Origin: Scybalousia_A sp964639765
GTDB taxonomy: Bacteria > Bacteroidota > Bacteroidia > Bacteroidales > P3
Assembly (NCBI GenBank): GCA_964639765.1
Contig: CAZXEN010000016.1
Span: 1 to 51,765 of the forward strand
Direction: 5' to 3'
Length of the DNA stretch: 51,765 bases
This document shows positions 23,354 to 31,821 of the stretch, piece by piece. A model generated the notes under the pieces. That model saw only the letters and a program-made list of their open reading frames with translations. It ran no database searches and had not been told where the DNA came from. Position numbers and translations under genes: made by a program. Each line of letters starts with the position of its first letter. The stretch's first letter is position 1.

Positions 23354-25351
23354 TTATCTTCTTCTTTGATTTTTCTGTCTTTCCTGCATAAGTTTTCTGT
23401 TTTGTTTTTCAAGATTCTCCATACGCTGTTGCCACTTTGATTTCTTCATAGGCTTTTTGGAGTTCTGTTGCAGACGAGCAAGAACTTTGTTTTCATCTAT
23501 TGTCTTTCTGATAATATACATTTGCAAAACAGAGATAAGCAAAGAAATTAAATAGTAATAATTCAACGCAGCGGAGAAATTATTAAGGATAAACAACATA
23601 AATATAGGCATTCCATACATCATAAACTTCATTCCAGGCATTGCATTGTTCTGTGTTTGCTGGCTCATTGTCATTTTTGTATATATAAGTTGGGCAATAG
23701 TCATCAAAAGACAGAACAAAGAAACATGATTACCATAGAACGGAATATTAAATGGTAAATCCAAAATACTGTCATAGGTAGAAAGGTCATCAGCCCAAAG
23801 GAAAGACTGTTGTCTAAGTTCCACTGAAGAAGGGAAAAACCTGAACATGGCAACCAAAATAGGAAACTGCAAAAGCATAGGGAAACAACCCATCATAGGA
23901 TTAATACCTGCGCGTCTATACAATTGCATGGTTGCTTGCTGTTTTTGCATAGCTTGGTCTTGTTTTGGATATTTCTCGTTTATCTTCTGGATTTCGGGTT
24001 GAAGAACTTTCATTTTTGCAGTTGAAGAAAATGATTTGTAAGCCAAAGGAAACAAAACAATCTTAACCAAAAGAGTAAGAATAAGAATAATAAGTCCTAT
24101 ATGAAGATTGAATCCTTGCAAAAAGTCAAACACAGGAATAATAATAAATCTGTTTACCCATTGCAAAAGGAAAAATCCCCAACCCAAAGGAATAGTTCTT
24201 TCAAGTGCGATATCATAGTTTTTGAATATTCTGTATTTGTTTGGTCCAAAGAATATATCCATATTGTACTCTGTATAGTTCTTCTCATTGGAATAATTGA
24301 AATCCAAAACAGAATGCATATTTCTTATATTAGCGGATGCTGTATCTGTTTTGGTAACCATTGTTGCTGAATTGAAATAAGAAACGGAGTCTTTTGCTAT
24401 CAAAACAGTTGAAAAGAATTGTTGCTTGTAAGAAATCCATTTAATAGGTATACTGCTGCTTTCACTGACAGAATCATCTCTTCCTTGTTCTTTGAGGTTT
24501 TCTACTTCATCATCCAACATATAATATATGGAAGAGTTCTGTGTTTCTATCTTTTTGTCTTTTTCTTTTAAGCAAAGAGGAGAATCCCATTGAAATTCCA
24601 GATTACCATCATCTTTGATTATATCCTGCATATTATTTAATGCAATTTTATAACCTAAACGATAATCATTTCCTCTGATAATATACCTATATTCTATATA
24701 TTGTTTTCTGTTTGAATAATAATCTTCATCGGATATATTCAAAGTATCTGCTTTGTCTGGAAACAAACGAAGTGAAATAATCAAAGAATCTTTGCCACTA
24801 ACCTTTAAAGGAGCATCTGATGTATATAATTTGTTATTAACAAAAACTTTAAAATTAAGTTCCTCCGTATTTACAATTGTACTTCCAACTGTAAGATGAA
24901 GACCATATTTATTGCCTCCTTGGTCAAAGAATTTTACTCTTTCTTTCCCTCCATAAGTAGTATAATCTTTCAATACCACGTTTGAAACCATTGCACCAAG
25001 AGAAGAAATATTTACCTTAAAAACATCATTTTCCAAAACAATATTTCTGTTCTCGCCACCAGCAGAAGCAGAAAAAACAGAGTACTTGCCTTTTATTAAT
25101 TCATTAAGTGCTGCTCTTGCAGAATCATTTTCGCTTGCTGCAGCACGTAATGAATCTATTGTTGCTTCTTCTTCGTTGTCATAGGTCTTGGTTTTTGCCT
25201 GTTTTTGTGTTTGCCGTTGTTGTAGCTTAACTATGGAATCCTGATAACGTTTTTGTGCCTGGCGTTGTTCTTCTGTCGGGCGATTTAATAAACCAAATAC
25301 AACAAACACTAAACATATAAGTACTAATCCTATTATTGATTTTTTATCCAT
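23354..25351 (-). CDS. yidC: Membrane protein insertase YidC
   Basis: Inserts and folds inner-membrane proteins, alone or with SecYEG. 665 residues, within the range of Bacteroidota YidC (about 610-670). One N-terminal transmembrane segment (6-23, IIGLVLICLVFVVFGLL) is followed by a coiled, Lys/Gln-rich stretch and the large periplasmic beta-sandwich domain (about 90-370). The conserved five-helix insertase core (about 390-620) carries LVKIVLFPLAYKSFSSTAKM, QPEIQKINEKYP, GINPMMGCFPMLLQFPILVAMF and the final amphipathic segments. A very basic tail (about 635-665, KKPMKKSKWQQRMEN and QRRR) probably contacts the ribosome. It leads an operon with the S4 and DUF5606 genes from a full-consensus promoter. 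Confidence 0.97.
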   Translation of the reverse strand: MDKKSIIGLVLICLVFVVFGLLNRPTEEQRQAQKRYQDSIVKLQQRQTQKQAKTKTYDNEEEATIDSLRAAASENDSARAALNELIKGKYSVFSASAGGENRNIVLENDVFKVNISSLGAMVSNVVLKDYTTYGGKERVKFFDQGGNKYGLHLTVGSTIVNTEELNFKVFVNNKLYTSDAPLKVSGKDSLIISLRLFPDKADTLNISDEDYYSNRKQYIEYRYIIRGNDYRLGYKIALNNMQDIIKDDGNLEFQWDSPLCLKEKDKKIETQNSSIYYMLDDEVENLKEQGRDDSVSESSSIPIKWISYKQQFFSTVLIAKDSVSYFNSATMVTKTDTASANIRNMHSVLDFNYSNEKNYTEYNMDIFFGPNKYRIFKNYDIALERTIPLGWGFFLLQWVNRFIIIPVFDFLQGFNLHIGLIILILTLLVKIVLFPLAYKSFSSTAKMKVLQPEIQKINEKYPKQDQAMQKQQATMQLYRRAGINPMMGCFPMLLQFPILVAMFRFFPSSVELRQQSFLWADDLSTYDSILDLPFNIPFYGNHVSLFCLLMTIAQLIYTKMTMSQQTQNNAMPGMKFMMYGMPIFMLFILNNFSAALNYYYLISLLISVLQMYIIRKTIDENKVLARLQQNSKKPMKKSKWQQRMENLEKQNRKLMQERQKNQRRR

Positions 25352-25384
25352 AATAATTTCTTTTTGTTTTTATTTTTGAGGGTG

Positions 25385-25415
25385 CAAAGGTAGTATTTTT
25401 TTATCTAATAGCAAA
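25385..25415 (-). promoter_or_regulatory. Complete Bacteroidota promoter of yidC
   Basis: On the minus strand TTTG (25412-25415), a 19-base spacer and TACCTTTG (25385-25392) match both halves of the consensus exactly. It ends 33 bases before the yidC ATG. Confidence 0.8.
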
Positions 25416-25434
25416 AGAATATAAAATAAAAAAA

Positions 25435-25463
25435 GGGTTGAACTCCCTTTGGAAGTCCAACCT
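25435..25463 (-). terminator. Terminator of the lipoprotein gene at 25491
   Basis: On the minus strand AGGTTGGACT pairs with AGTTCAACCC (one or two mismatches), followed by seven T, just upstream of the yidC promoter. Confidence 0.75.
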
Positions 25464-25490
25464 TTTTCTTCAATCTATATTGAATGAGTA

Positions 25491-25952
25491 CTACATAGTA
25501 GCGTTTGTTACTCGACGGATAGCGTTAGCAACACGTGTTTTGTACTCTGGGTTTGAAGCACAATCTTTTATTGTTGCTCTTTGAGCATCTGCTTGTTTTT
25601 TCAATTTAACAAAAACAGTCAAACCATCAGGAGTATCTTTGTGTTTTTTAGCGTCAGCTACTTGGTCAGCATATTTTTCGTATGCTTTAACTGCAGCTTC
25701 ACAAGGATCAGCCTGTGGTGTAGCTGGTTTTGCAGTTTCTTTTTTTGCAGTTTCTTTTTTTGCTTCTTTCTTAACAGGAGCTTCTTCCTTAACCGGTTCT
25801 TCTACTTGTTCTACAGCAGGAGTAACTTCAGCGGCAGCTGGTTCTTCAGTTGGAGTTGCTTCTGTTGTAGGAGAAGTTGTTTCTGCATTCTTTGTGCAAG
25901 CTGCCATAAGAGCAACCATTGCAAGACCTAAAAATAAATGTTTAATCTTCAT
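25491..25952 (-). CDS. Lipoprotein with Ala/Pro/Glu/Lys-rich linker
   Basis: I do not recognise this 153-residue protein. It begins with a lipoprotein signal (MKIKHLFLGLAMVALMAAC, lipidated Cys at 19). Residues about 25-80 are a low-complexity stretch of Ala, Pro, Glu, Thr and Lys, acidic first (TEEPAAAEVTPAVEQVEE) and basic later (KKEAKKETAKKETAK), which looks like a flexible, cell-wall-crossing linker. The C-terminal 70 residues form a helical domain with two cysteines (C84 and C135, in DPCEAAVKAYEKYADQV and TIKDCASNPEYK), able to form one disulfide. Such linker-plus-small-domain lipoproteins often span the periplasm. It is a single gene with its own promoter and terminator. Confidence 0.75.
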   Translation of the reverse strand: MKIKHLFLGLAMVALMAACTKNAETTSPTTEATPTEEPAAAEVTPAVEQVEEPVKEEAPVKKEAKKETAKKETAKPATPQADPCEAAVKAYEKYADQVADAKKHKDTPDGLTVFVKLKKQADAQRATIKDCASNPEYKTRVANAIRRVTNATM

Positions 25953-26012
25953 TTTTTGTTTGTTTTAAATTAATAATTATTAATTATGTACAAAATGTAC
26001 CACTTTCAAATG

Positions 26013-26020
26013 CAAAAGTA
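26013..26020 (-). promoter_or_regulatory. -7 element (TACTTTTG) for the lipoprotein at 25491
   Basis: TACTTTTG followed by C on the minus strand, 60 bases before the ATG. No TTTG at -33. Confidence 0.5.
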
Positions 26021-26145
26021 CAATAAAATTTTCACAGTATATTAAAAAATTTAAATAAAATTTGTTTTGATATATATAATTTTTTGATATACAATTTAAT
26101 AAAACAAAATATAATTATTCAGAATAATAAAATACTTCTTCTTTT

Positions 26146-26176
26146 ATTGCACTTGTAAAAAAAATGCTTAACTTTG
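26146..26176 (+). promoter_or_regulatory. Promoter of gcvT
   Basis: ATTG (26146-26149), 19-base spacer, TAACTTTG (26169-26176). The -7 part is exact, the -33 part has one mismatch. Confidence 0.65.
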
Positions 26177-26233
26177 CAACCTATTATTTTGATTAATACA
26201 ATATAATTCTAAACAAATAAACAATAAAGATTA

Positions 26234-27340
26234 ATGAAAACAACACCATTTACACAAAAGCATATAGAACTTGGAGCCAAAATGGCTGAATTTGCAGGTT
26301 ATAATATGCCAATTCAATATGTAGGATTGATAGAAGAACACAACAATGTCAGAAACAATGTTGGAGTTTTCGATGTTTCACACATGGGAGAATTCAGAGC
26401 CAAAGGCCCAAAGGCTCATGATTTTATTCAATATTGTACATCTAATGACATAAATACTTTGTTTGACGGCAAAGTGCTTTACACCGTACTTCCAAACGGA
26501 AATGGCGGCATTGTAGATGACATGCTTGTGTATCGTGTCAGCGAAACAGAGTACTTTATGGTGCCAAATGCTGCAAATATAGAAAAAGACTGGAACTGGA
26601 TGTCTTCTATTGCAAAGCAAATGGGTTTGGAACTTGACAAAGAATTCATTAATGAAAGTGATAACTATGGTCAGCTTGCTGTTCAAGGACCAAATGCGCT
26701 TAAAGTTATGCAAAAACTTACTTCTACTCCAGTAGAAGATATGGAATACTATACATTTAAATATCTTACTCTTGCTGGAATAGACAACGTTTTGCTTTCA
26801 ACAACAGGATACACTGGAGCTGGTGGTTGTGAAATATATTTTGATAAAAAAGATGCAGATAAAATATGGGATGCTGTTTTTGAAGCCGGAAAAGAATTTG
26901 GAATAATGCCTGCAGGTTTAGGTTGTAGAGATACATTACGTTTAGAAATGGGTTTCTGTCTGTATGGTCATGAGATAGATGATGAGACTTCTCCTATAGA
27001 AGCTGGTCTTAATTGGTTGACAAAGTTTGTTGATGGCAACAATTTCATAGACAGAAAATATCTTGAAGAACAAAAAGCAAACGGAGTGAAGAAAAAACTT
27101 GTCGGCTTTGAAATGGTTGGCAAAGGTATTCCTCGAAATGGATACGAAGTATGTGATGCTGAAGGCAACACAATAGGAAAAGTTTGTTCAGGCTCTCCTT
27201 CTCCTTCTACGGGAAAGAACATAGGAACAGCTCATGTCCAAACTGCTTTCTCCAAAAAAGACACTCCTATATATATAAAGGTAAGAAACAAACTTGTGGA
27301 AGCAAAGGTTGTAAGAATGCCTTTCTATAAACCGGAATAA
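26234..27340 (+). CDS. gcvT: Aminomethyltransferase (glycine cleavage T protein)
   Basis: Tetrahydrofolate-dependent subunit of the glycine cleavage system: releases ammonia from the aminomethyl-lipoyl H protein and forms methylene-THF. 368 residues, the usual length. The N-terminus TPFTQKHIELGAKMAEFAGYNMPIQY is diagnostic; VFDVSHMGEF (48-57) and the catalytic Asp in the following CTSNDINTL region, GYTGAGGCEIYF, and the C-terminal GKGIPRNGYEV and SGSPSPSTGKNIGTA are all intact. gcvH, gcvP and lpd are not in the window, so the gene stands alone here, with its own promoter and terminator. Confidence 0.97.
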   Translation: MKTTPFTQKHIELGAKMAEFAGYNMPIQYVGLIEEHNNVRNNVGVFDVSHMGEFRAKGPKAHDFIQYCTSNDINTLFDGKVLYTVLPNGNGGIVDDMLVYRVSETEYFMVPNAANIEKDWNWMSSIAKQMGLELDKEFINESDNYGQLAVQGPNALKVMQKLTSTPVEDMEYYTFKYLTLAGIDNVLLSTTGYTGAGGCEIYFDKKDADKIWDAVFEAGKEFGIMPAGLGCRDTLRLEMGFCLYGHEIDDETSPIEAGLNWLTKFVDGNNFIDRKYLEEQKANGVKKKLVGFEMVGKGIPRNGYEVCDAEGNTIGKVCSGSPSPSTGKNIGTAHVQTAFSKKDTPIYIKVRNKLVEAKVVRMPFYKPE

Positions 27341-27358
27341 TTTTTTCTTTTCATAGGT

Positions 27359-27397
27359 GCCTGCACGGAGAATATATTTTTCTGTGCAGGCTTTTTT
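27359..27397 (+). terminator. Terminator of gcvT
   Basis: GCCTGCACGGAGA pairs with TCTGTGCAGGC (11 pairs with one G-T) and is followed by six T. Confidence 0.92.
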
Positions 27398-27409
27398 AAA
27401 ACAGTATCA

Positions 27410-28444
27410 ATGGCTAAAACTCAAAAAAGACATAATGAAGCAATAAAACACGGAAGACTAAAAAAAATAGGTCTTATGCTGTGTCTCTTGCCAAATCTTG
27501 TCCTCGCACAAGAAGATATTATTGTTTTTCATAACACAGAAAATCTTTTCTTCCCAATGGATGACAAACAAACATTGGACGATGAGTACACATCGGAGGG
27601 AAAGAAACACTGGACTTTCAGGAAATACAACAAAAAACTTAATGACCTTGCCAAAACATATATAGCCATAGATGAGAAACTAATGCCTTCCATCATAGGA
27701 TTGTGCGAAATAGAAAACGACACTGTACTAAGGGCTTTGACTCTTTCTACTCCATTGAGAAAAGTTGGTTACAAATACATACATTATCAATCCAAAGACA
27801 TAAGAGGAATAGATGTTGCTCTACTGTATAATCCCAAACGCTTCAAAACAGAAGAACACTATACCCTACCCTCTGTTTCAGACAAGGAAGAGGACAGGAC
27901 AAGAGACGTTCTTTATGTTAAGGGCTGGTTAGGAAATATTATGATTAACATATATGTTGTTCATGCACCGTCACGCAGAGAAAACAACATAAAAAAAGAA
28001 CTGAGGGAGGAAATTTTTTCCCAAATCTACTCACACATAAACAATCTGTACTCAAAAGGAGAAAGAAATTTTCTTGTTATGGGAGATTTCAACGACAACC
28101 CTTGGGATGAGACTATAATAAAAGGCTTTCATTTAAACAAAGACAAGGCTTCTGAAAATATAGTTTTAACAAATCTTATGCAGGACAACAAAAATGTTAC
28201 AGGTTCCTATGTTTATGGCCATGAATATTTTAGTTTTGACCAATTCATTATGTCGGAAAACCTAAAAGAAAGGCTTGTATATGGGAAGAACTTTAATCAA
28301 AGCCATATTTTCAAGCCATCTTTCCTGATAGACAAAGACAGACACAACAAATTGGACAAACCGTTTCCTGCATACAAAGGTCTTAGATATCAAGGTGGAA
28401 TAAGCGATCATTTCCCTATCATTATGAAATTATCAAACAGATAA
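27410..28444 (+). CDS. Secreted endonuclease/exonuclease/phosphatase-family protein
   Basis: 344 residues. The N-terminus is a signal peptide with a long basic n-region (KTQKRHNEAIKHGRLKK) and core GLMLCLLPNLVLAQ, cut near residue 34, so it is exported. The mature part is the EEP fold: HNTENLF (first Asn), metal-binding Glu in GLCEIEND (about 102-109), a conserved VVHAPSRRE, the catalytic GDFNDNPWD (about 225-233) and the final GGISDHFPI with its Asp-His pair (about 330-338). Members are nucleases or phosphoesterases; the substrate (extracellular DNA or a phospho-ester) is not decided by sequence. It begins 13 bases behind the gcvT terminator and has no clear promoter of its own. Confidence 0.88.
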   Translation: MAKTQKRHNEAIKHGRLKKIGLMLCLLPNLVLAQEDIIVFHNTENLFFPMDDKQTLDDEYTSEGKKHWTFRKYNKKLNDLAKTYIAIDEKLMPSIIGLCEIENDTVLRALTLSTPLRKVGYKYIHYQSKDIRGIDVALLYNPKRFKTEEHYTLPSVSDKEEDRTRDVLYVKGWLGNIMINIYVVHAPSRRENNIKKELREEIFSQIYSHINNLYSKGERNFLVMGDFNDNPWDETIIKGFHLNKDKASENIVLTNLMQDNKNVTGSYVYGHEYFSFDQFIMSENLKERLVYGKNFNQSHIFKPSFLIDKDRHNKLDKPFPAYKGLRYQGGISDHFPIIMKLSNR

Positions 28445-28638
28445 ATCAAGTTTTGGCACAGGTTTTGTATAAAAGGAAACGAGAGGCAAAGAAAAAAAAT
28501 AAAATACAAAAAAAAATAAAAAATTTATTCACGTATTAATATTTTTTTATAACTTTGCAACTGATAAAACAAATCAATGGAGAAAGCGAAAATCCATTAA
28601 CAGAGTAGCAAAAATTGTTTAACTAAAAATTATAAAAA
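28445..28638. other. Region before the mini-lipoprotein pair
   Basis: 194 A-rich bases containing the promoter at 28550; the new mRNA would have a leader of roughly 75 bases. No hairpin terminator is seen for the preceding nuclease-fold gene. Confidence 0.45.
28550..28557 (+). promoter_or_regulatory. -7 element (TAACTTTG) for the mini-lipoprotein genes
   Basis: TAACTTTG followed by C, 81 bases before the ATG at 28639. No TTTG at -33. Confidence 0.55.
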
Positions 28639-28890
28639 ATGAAAAAGACATTATTTACATTAGGAGCTTTTGCTCTTGTAGTATTAGGATTCGCAGCTTG
28701 CGGTAACAGTGATTGTACTTGTGTTCCAGCCCTTGAAGGTGAAAAATTGGACTCTTCAATTAAAGTTGAAGACTTTGATGGAGATTGCGACGAAGTTACT
28801 TTCAAAGATTTAGGCGCAACTTGGGTAAATTGGGCTAACCAAAATACTGCAGACGGACTTGAAGTTTCTCTAACTTGCGAAGAAGACTAA
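28639..28890 (+). CDS. Cysteine-containing mini-lipoprotein A
   Basis: 83 residues, family not recognised. Signal peptide MKKTLFTLGAFALVVLGFAAC with lipidated Cys21; then CGNSDCTC, a short acidic linker, and DFDGDCDEVTFKDLG (about 49-63). The mature part is about 60 residues, very acidic, and besides the lipidated Cys has four cysteines: the CxC pair, the Cys of GDC and one in the C-terminal LTCEED. The DxDGDC part resembles the start of a calcium-binding loop. Its neighbour at 28998 has the same plan, so the two are paralogues. Downstream lies a DoxX-thioredoxin membrane protein, which suggests a redox connection (inference). Confidence 0.75.
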   Translation: MKKTLFTLGAFALVVLGFAACGNSDCTCVPALEGEKLDSSIKVEDFDGDCDEVTFKDLGATWVNWANQNTADGLEVSLTCEED

Positions 28891-28916
28891 TCTACAAAGA
28901 TTAATTTCGAGTAAGG

Positions 28917-28954
28917 TTGTAGGGAGTGCTTTTATTTATAAACACTCCCTATAA
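28917..28954 (+). other. Hairpin between the mini-lipoprotein genes
   Basis: TTGTAGGGAGTG pairs with CACTCCCTATAA (12 pairs, one G-T) around a 14-base loop. The T-run needed for a terminator is missing, so it more likely stabilises or divides the mRNA than ends it. Confidence 0.6.
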
Positions 28955-28997
28955 TTATATAAAAAAGAATAACAACAAACAATAAATAAAAAGACTT

Positions 28998-29213
28998 ATG
29001 AAGAAAATATTTTATGTAGCCTTTGCGTTAGTATGTGGTGCAGCTCTTTATTCTTGTTCTGATACGACAGATTGTATTTGTCCTGTAAATACAGATTCAT
29101 TAAAGAAAGCATCTACTTCTGTTCCTGTTAATGATTGGGACGGTGATTGTTCAGATATAACAAGCAAAGACATAGAAGGAAAAGTTCTTGACGGCAAATG
29201 CACTGAAGAATAA
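28998..29213 (+). CDS. Cysteine-containing mini-lipoprotein B (paralogue of A)
   Basis: 71 residues. Signal peptide MKKIFYVAFALVCGAALYSC with lipidated Cys20; then SDTTDCICPVNTDS, a short linker and DWDGDCSDITSKDIEG (about 46-61), ending in GKCTEE. It shares with protein A the DCxC pair, the D-[FW]-DGDC-x3-T-x-KD block and a Cys near the acidic C-terminus; order and spacing agree. The two genes lie 107 bases apart and this one has no promoter of its own, so they are probably one unit with the DoxX-thioredoxin gene 26 bases downstream. Function unknown. Confidence 0.75.
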   Translation: MKKIFYVAFALVCGAALYSCSDTTDCICPVNTDSLKKASTSVPVNDWDGDCSDITSKDIEGKVLDGKCTEE

Positions 29214-29239
29214 TAAACAAAAAGAAAAACAGTATAAAT

Positions 29240-30244
29240 ATGAAAACAAGAAACGTTATTGGTTGGATTGCAAGAATTTTTGTAGCGGTTGTATTTATGG
29301 CTTCCGCTGTTACAAAGTATATTTCCATAGATGCGTTTGACCAATTTATCTATGAGCATCAGCTTTTCTCATGGATAACAACGACAATACTGACCCGTAT
29401 CCTCATAGCTTGTGAGTTTGGTCTGGGATTGCTGTTACTTGTTGGCATAAAACCAAAACTTGTCAAATCCCTGATAATAGCGTTTCTTGTTTTCTTTAGT
29501 ATTTATATAATAGCTAAGCCTTATCTGTTCCACGTAGATAAAGAGAATTGTCATTGTTTTGGAGAGGTGTTGATAATGTCTGATTCACAGACCTTGATAA
29601 AAAACATTGTCCTCCTGTTTTTTTCTTATTTTATGTTTTGGAACAAAGGTGTTGTCCCTAACGACAAAAACGAGGAACCTGTATCCTCTGTTCCCGAAGA
29701 GAAAAAAAGCAAAACAGCCACAATATCTTCTTTCATAAGAAACAACACAAACTATCTGTTTGTGGTTATCTCCGTTGCCGTTTTGCTTCTATCGTTCGGA
29801 ATAAATATGCCCGACAGTTTAAGGTACAAACTATATGGCAAGGCTGCCAAAATCAATGAAGAAAAGTTTGAATACCTTATAAGCAACGAAAGTTTAGAAG
29901 ATTTACATATCAAAGAAGGCAAAAAAATAGTCTGCATGTACTCTCCTGTATGCAAATTCTGCAAGAAGACTGCCAAACGCTTGGATGTCATGCGGCAAAA
30001 ATACAATATCAAAGACGAAAACTTTGCTCTTATCTTTTGGGGTGGCGAAAAGGCGATAGATAAATTCTTCACCAACAACGAAATCAAGCCTCTGCCTTTC
30101 AAAAACGTGCCTGCTCCTGTCTTTTTGGAAGCAACCAAGGGCAGACAGCCTGTCATCATTCTTATGAACAATGGCAAGGTGGAGAAACTCTTGAAATACC
30201 CAAACATCATAGACGAAGACATTGTCAAATTTCTTAACAAATAA
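29240..30244 (+). CDS. DoxX/MauE-like membrane protein with thioredoxin-fold domain (BT_3928 family)
   Basis: 334 residues. The first half has four transmembrane segments of the DoxX/MauE type (about 8-25, 48-70, 76-95, 120-137) with the redox cysteines C104 and C106 in ENCHCFGEV. A hydrophilic linker (140-165) and a fifth transmembrane segment (about 170-188) lead to a periplasmic thioredoxin-like domain (about 205-334) with C238-K-F-C241 in YSPVCKFCKKTAKR. This matches a Bacteroides family known by the locus name BT_3928. It probably carries electrons across the membrane to disulfide partners. The cysteine-rich lipoproteins just upstream could be such partners; that is inference. It precedes porX by 16 bases. 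Confidence 0.85.
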   Translation: MKTRNVIGWIARIFVAVVFMASAVTKYISIDAFDQFIYEHQLFSWITTTILTRILIACEFGLGLLLLVGIKPKLVKSLIIAFLVFFSIYIIAKPYLFHVDKENCHCFGEVLIMSDSQTLIKNIVLLFFSYFMFWNKGVVPNDKNEEPVSSVPEEKKSKTATISSFIRNNTNYLFVVISVAVLLLSFGINMPDSLRYKLYGKAAKINEEKFEYLISNESLEDLHIKEGKKIVCMYSPVCKFCKKTAKRLDVMRQKYNIKDENFALIFWGGEKAIDKFFTNNEIKPLPFKNVPAPVFLEATKGRQPVIILMNNGKVEKLLKYPNIIDEDIVKFLNK

Positions 30245-30260
30245 ATAAATTCATTTTAAT

Positions 30261-31814
30261 ATGGTAAAGGTTCTTTGGGCAGACGATGAAATAGACCTTT
30301 TGAAACCTTATATACTTTTCCTTGAGGCAAAAGGTTATAAAGTTATCCCTGCAACAGACGGTCAGGAGGCGTTGGATATTCTGGAAAAAGAGAATGTGGA
30401 CATAATATTCCTTGACGAAAATATGCCTGGGCTAAATGGTTTGGAGACTCTTTCAAAAATAAAAGTCAGGTATTCTTCCATTCCTGTCATCATGATAACA
30501 AAAAGCGAGGAAGAAAACATCATGGAACAAGCCATAGGTTCCAAAATATCAGACTATCTTATCAAACCTGTCAATCCTAACCAGATACTTCTTACACTTA
30601 AAAAACATTTGGACCAAAAACGTCTGGTAACTCAAACTTCCACTCTCAACTATCAGCAAGAGTTCAGGAACATGAGCATGCGTATAAACGAAAATCTTTC
30701 CTGGCAGGAATGGATAGATTTGTACAAAGACATTATCCGTTGGGAAATAGAGTTAAGCACTTCCAACGATGAGAGTATATTTGAGATTTTAAAGGAGCAA
30801 AAGTCCTCTGCCAATGAGAGATTCTCCAAATTCTATCAAGAAAACTACATTGACTGGATAAAAGACAAGACTGAGGCAACGCCTTTGATGTCCCACAAGA
30901 TATTGGAGAGGAAAGTTTTTCCTCTTTTGAAGACAAAACAAAGACCCGTCTTCCTTATCGTGCTTGACAATTTCCGTTTTGACCAATGGAGAGCCTTGAA
31001 ACCGATGATAGAAACCTATCTTCACACAGAAGAGGAAGACATATATTACAGCATACTGCCTACCACCACTCAATATGCAAGAAATGCCTTGTTTTCTTCT
31101 CTTATGCCTTTGGATATAAAAAAATACTATCCTCAGTTCTGGTTAGATGAAGACAAGGAAGGAAACAAAAACCAATATGAACCGGATCTTCTGCAGGATA
31201 ATCTTGTCCGTCACAGAATAAAAGCTTCCCAAACCTATCACAAGGTTTTGAATGCCAACTACGGAATGAGAATGATAGACATATTGCCTAACTTTTTGCA
31301 GAACGATATAAATGTTATTGTATATAATTTCATTGATATGCTTTCCCACGCCCGCACAGAATCGGATCTTGTCAGGGAATTGGCTTTCGATGAGAACGCT
31401 TACAGAAGTGTTACCCGCACATGGTTTGAACATTCTCCGCTTCGTGAGGTCTTGAAGTTCTTGTCTGACAAAGATGTTGATGTTTTCATCACCACAGACC
31501 ACGGAAGCGTAAAAGTAAACAAGCCTGTCAGGATAAAATCAAACAAGGAAGCATCTGTGAATCTTAGATACAAAATAGGAAGACTGCTGGATTTTGACGC
31601 AAAAGATGTCTATCATGTTAAAAATCCCGAAGAGATAATGCTGCCTCCTCTGTCTATTCTCTCACCAATGGTGTTTGCAAGAAGCACAGGCTACTTTGTC
31701 TATCCGACAAACTACAACTACTATGTATCATACTACAACAACACTTTCCAACACGGAGGTATTTCCATGGAAGAGTGCCTGATACCTTTCATTCACCTGA
31801 CAAACAAAAGATAA
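30261..31814 (+). CDS. porX: T9SS response regulator PorX (receiver + PglZ domain)
   Basis: 517 residues. Receiver domain (1-120): acidic pocket D8-D9, phospho-acceptor D52 in IIFLDENMPG, conserved Thr in VIMITKSEEE and Lys in LIKPVNP. A helical linker (about 120-200) is followed by a PglZ domain of the alkaline-phosphatase superfamily (about 205-517), with metal-ligand blocks VLDNFRFDQW (about 234-243), PTTTQYARNALFS and TTDHGSVKVN. In Porphyromonas PorX is partnered by the PorY kinase and controls type IX secretion genes, and its PglZ domain cleaves cyclic oligonucleotides. PorY is not in the window. The T9SS cargo protein at 39427-51393 fits a secretion system in this organism. tsaE follows 7 bases later. 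Confidence 0.95.
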   Translation: MVKVLWADDEIDLLKPYILFLEAKGYKVIPATDGQEALDILEKENVDIIFLDENMPGLNGLETLSKIKVRYSSIPVIMITKSEEENIMEQAIGSKISDYLIKPVNPNQILLTLKKHLDQKRLVTQTSTLNYQQEFRNMSMRINENLSWQEWIDLYKDIIRWEIELSTSNDESIFEILKEQKSSANERFSKFYQENYIDWIKDKTEATPLMSHKILERKVFPLLKTKQRPVFLIVLDNFRFDQWRALKPMIETYLHTEEEDIYYSILPTTTQYARNALFSSLMPLDIKKYYPQFWLDEDKEGNKNQYEPDLLQDNLVRHRIKASQTYHKVLNANYGMRMIDILPNFLQNDINVIVYNFIDMLSHARTESDLVRELAFDENAYRSVTRTWFEHSPLREVLKFLSDKDVDVFITTDHGSVKVNKPVRIKSNKEASVNLRYKIGRLLDFDAKDVYHVKNPEEIMLPPLSILSPMVFARSTGYFVYPTNYNYYVSYYNNTFQHGGISMEECLIPFIHLTNKR

Positions 31815-31821
31815 AACAAAA

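Larger units (their letters stand above)
25953..26233. other. Divergent control region of lipoprotein and gcvT
   Basis: 281 bases, about 85% A+T, holding two back-to-back promoters (minus -7 element at 26013, plus promoter at 26146). I looked for a glycine riboswitch ahead of gcvT and see none. Confidence 0.5.

Noticed and set aside
26020..26233. Glycine riboswitch upstream of gcvT
   Set aside because: The region is nearly all A and T, without the GC-rich paired aptamer elements.
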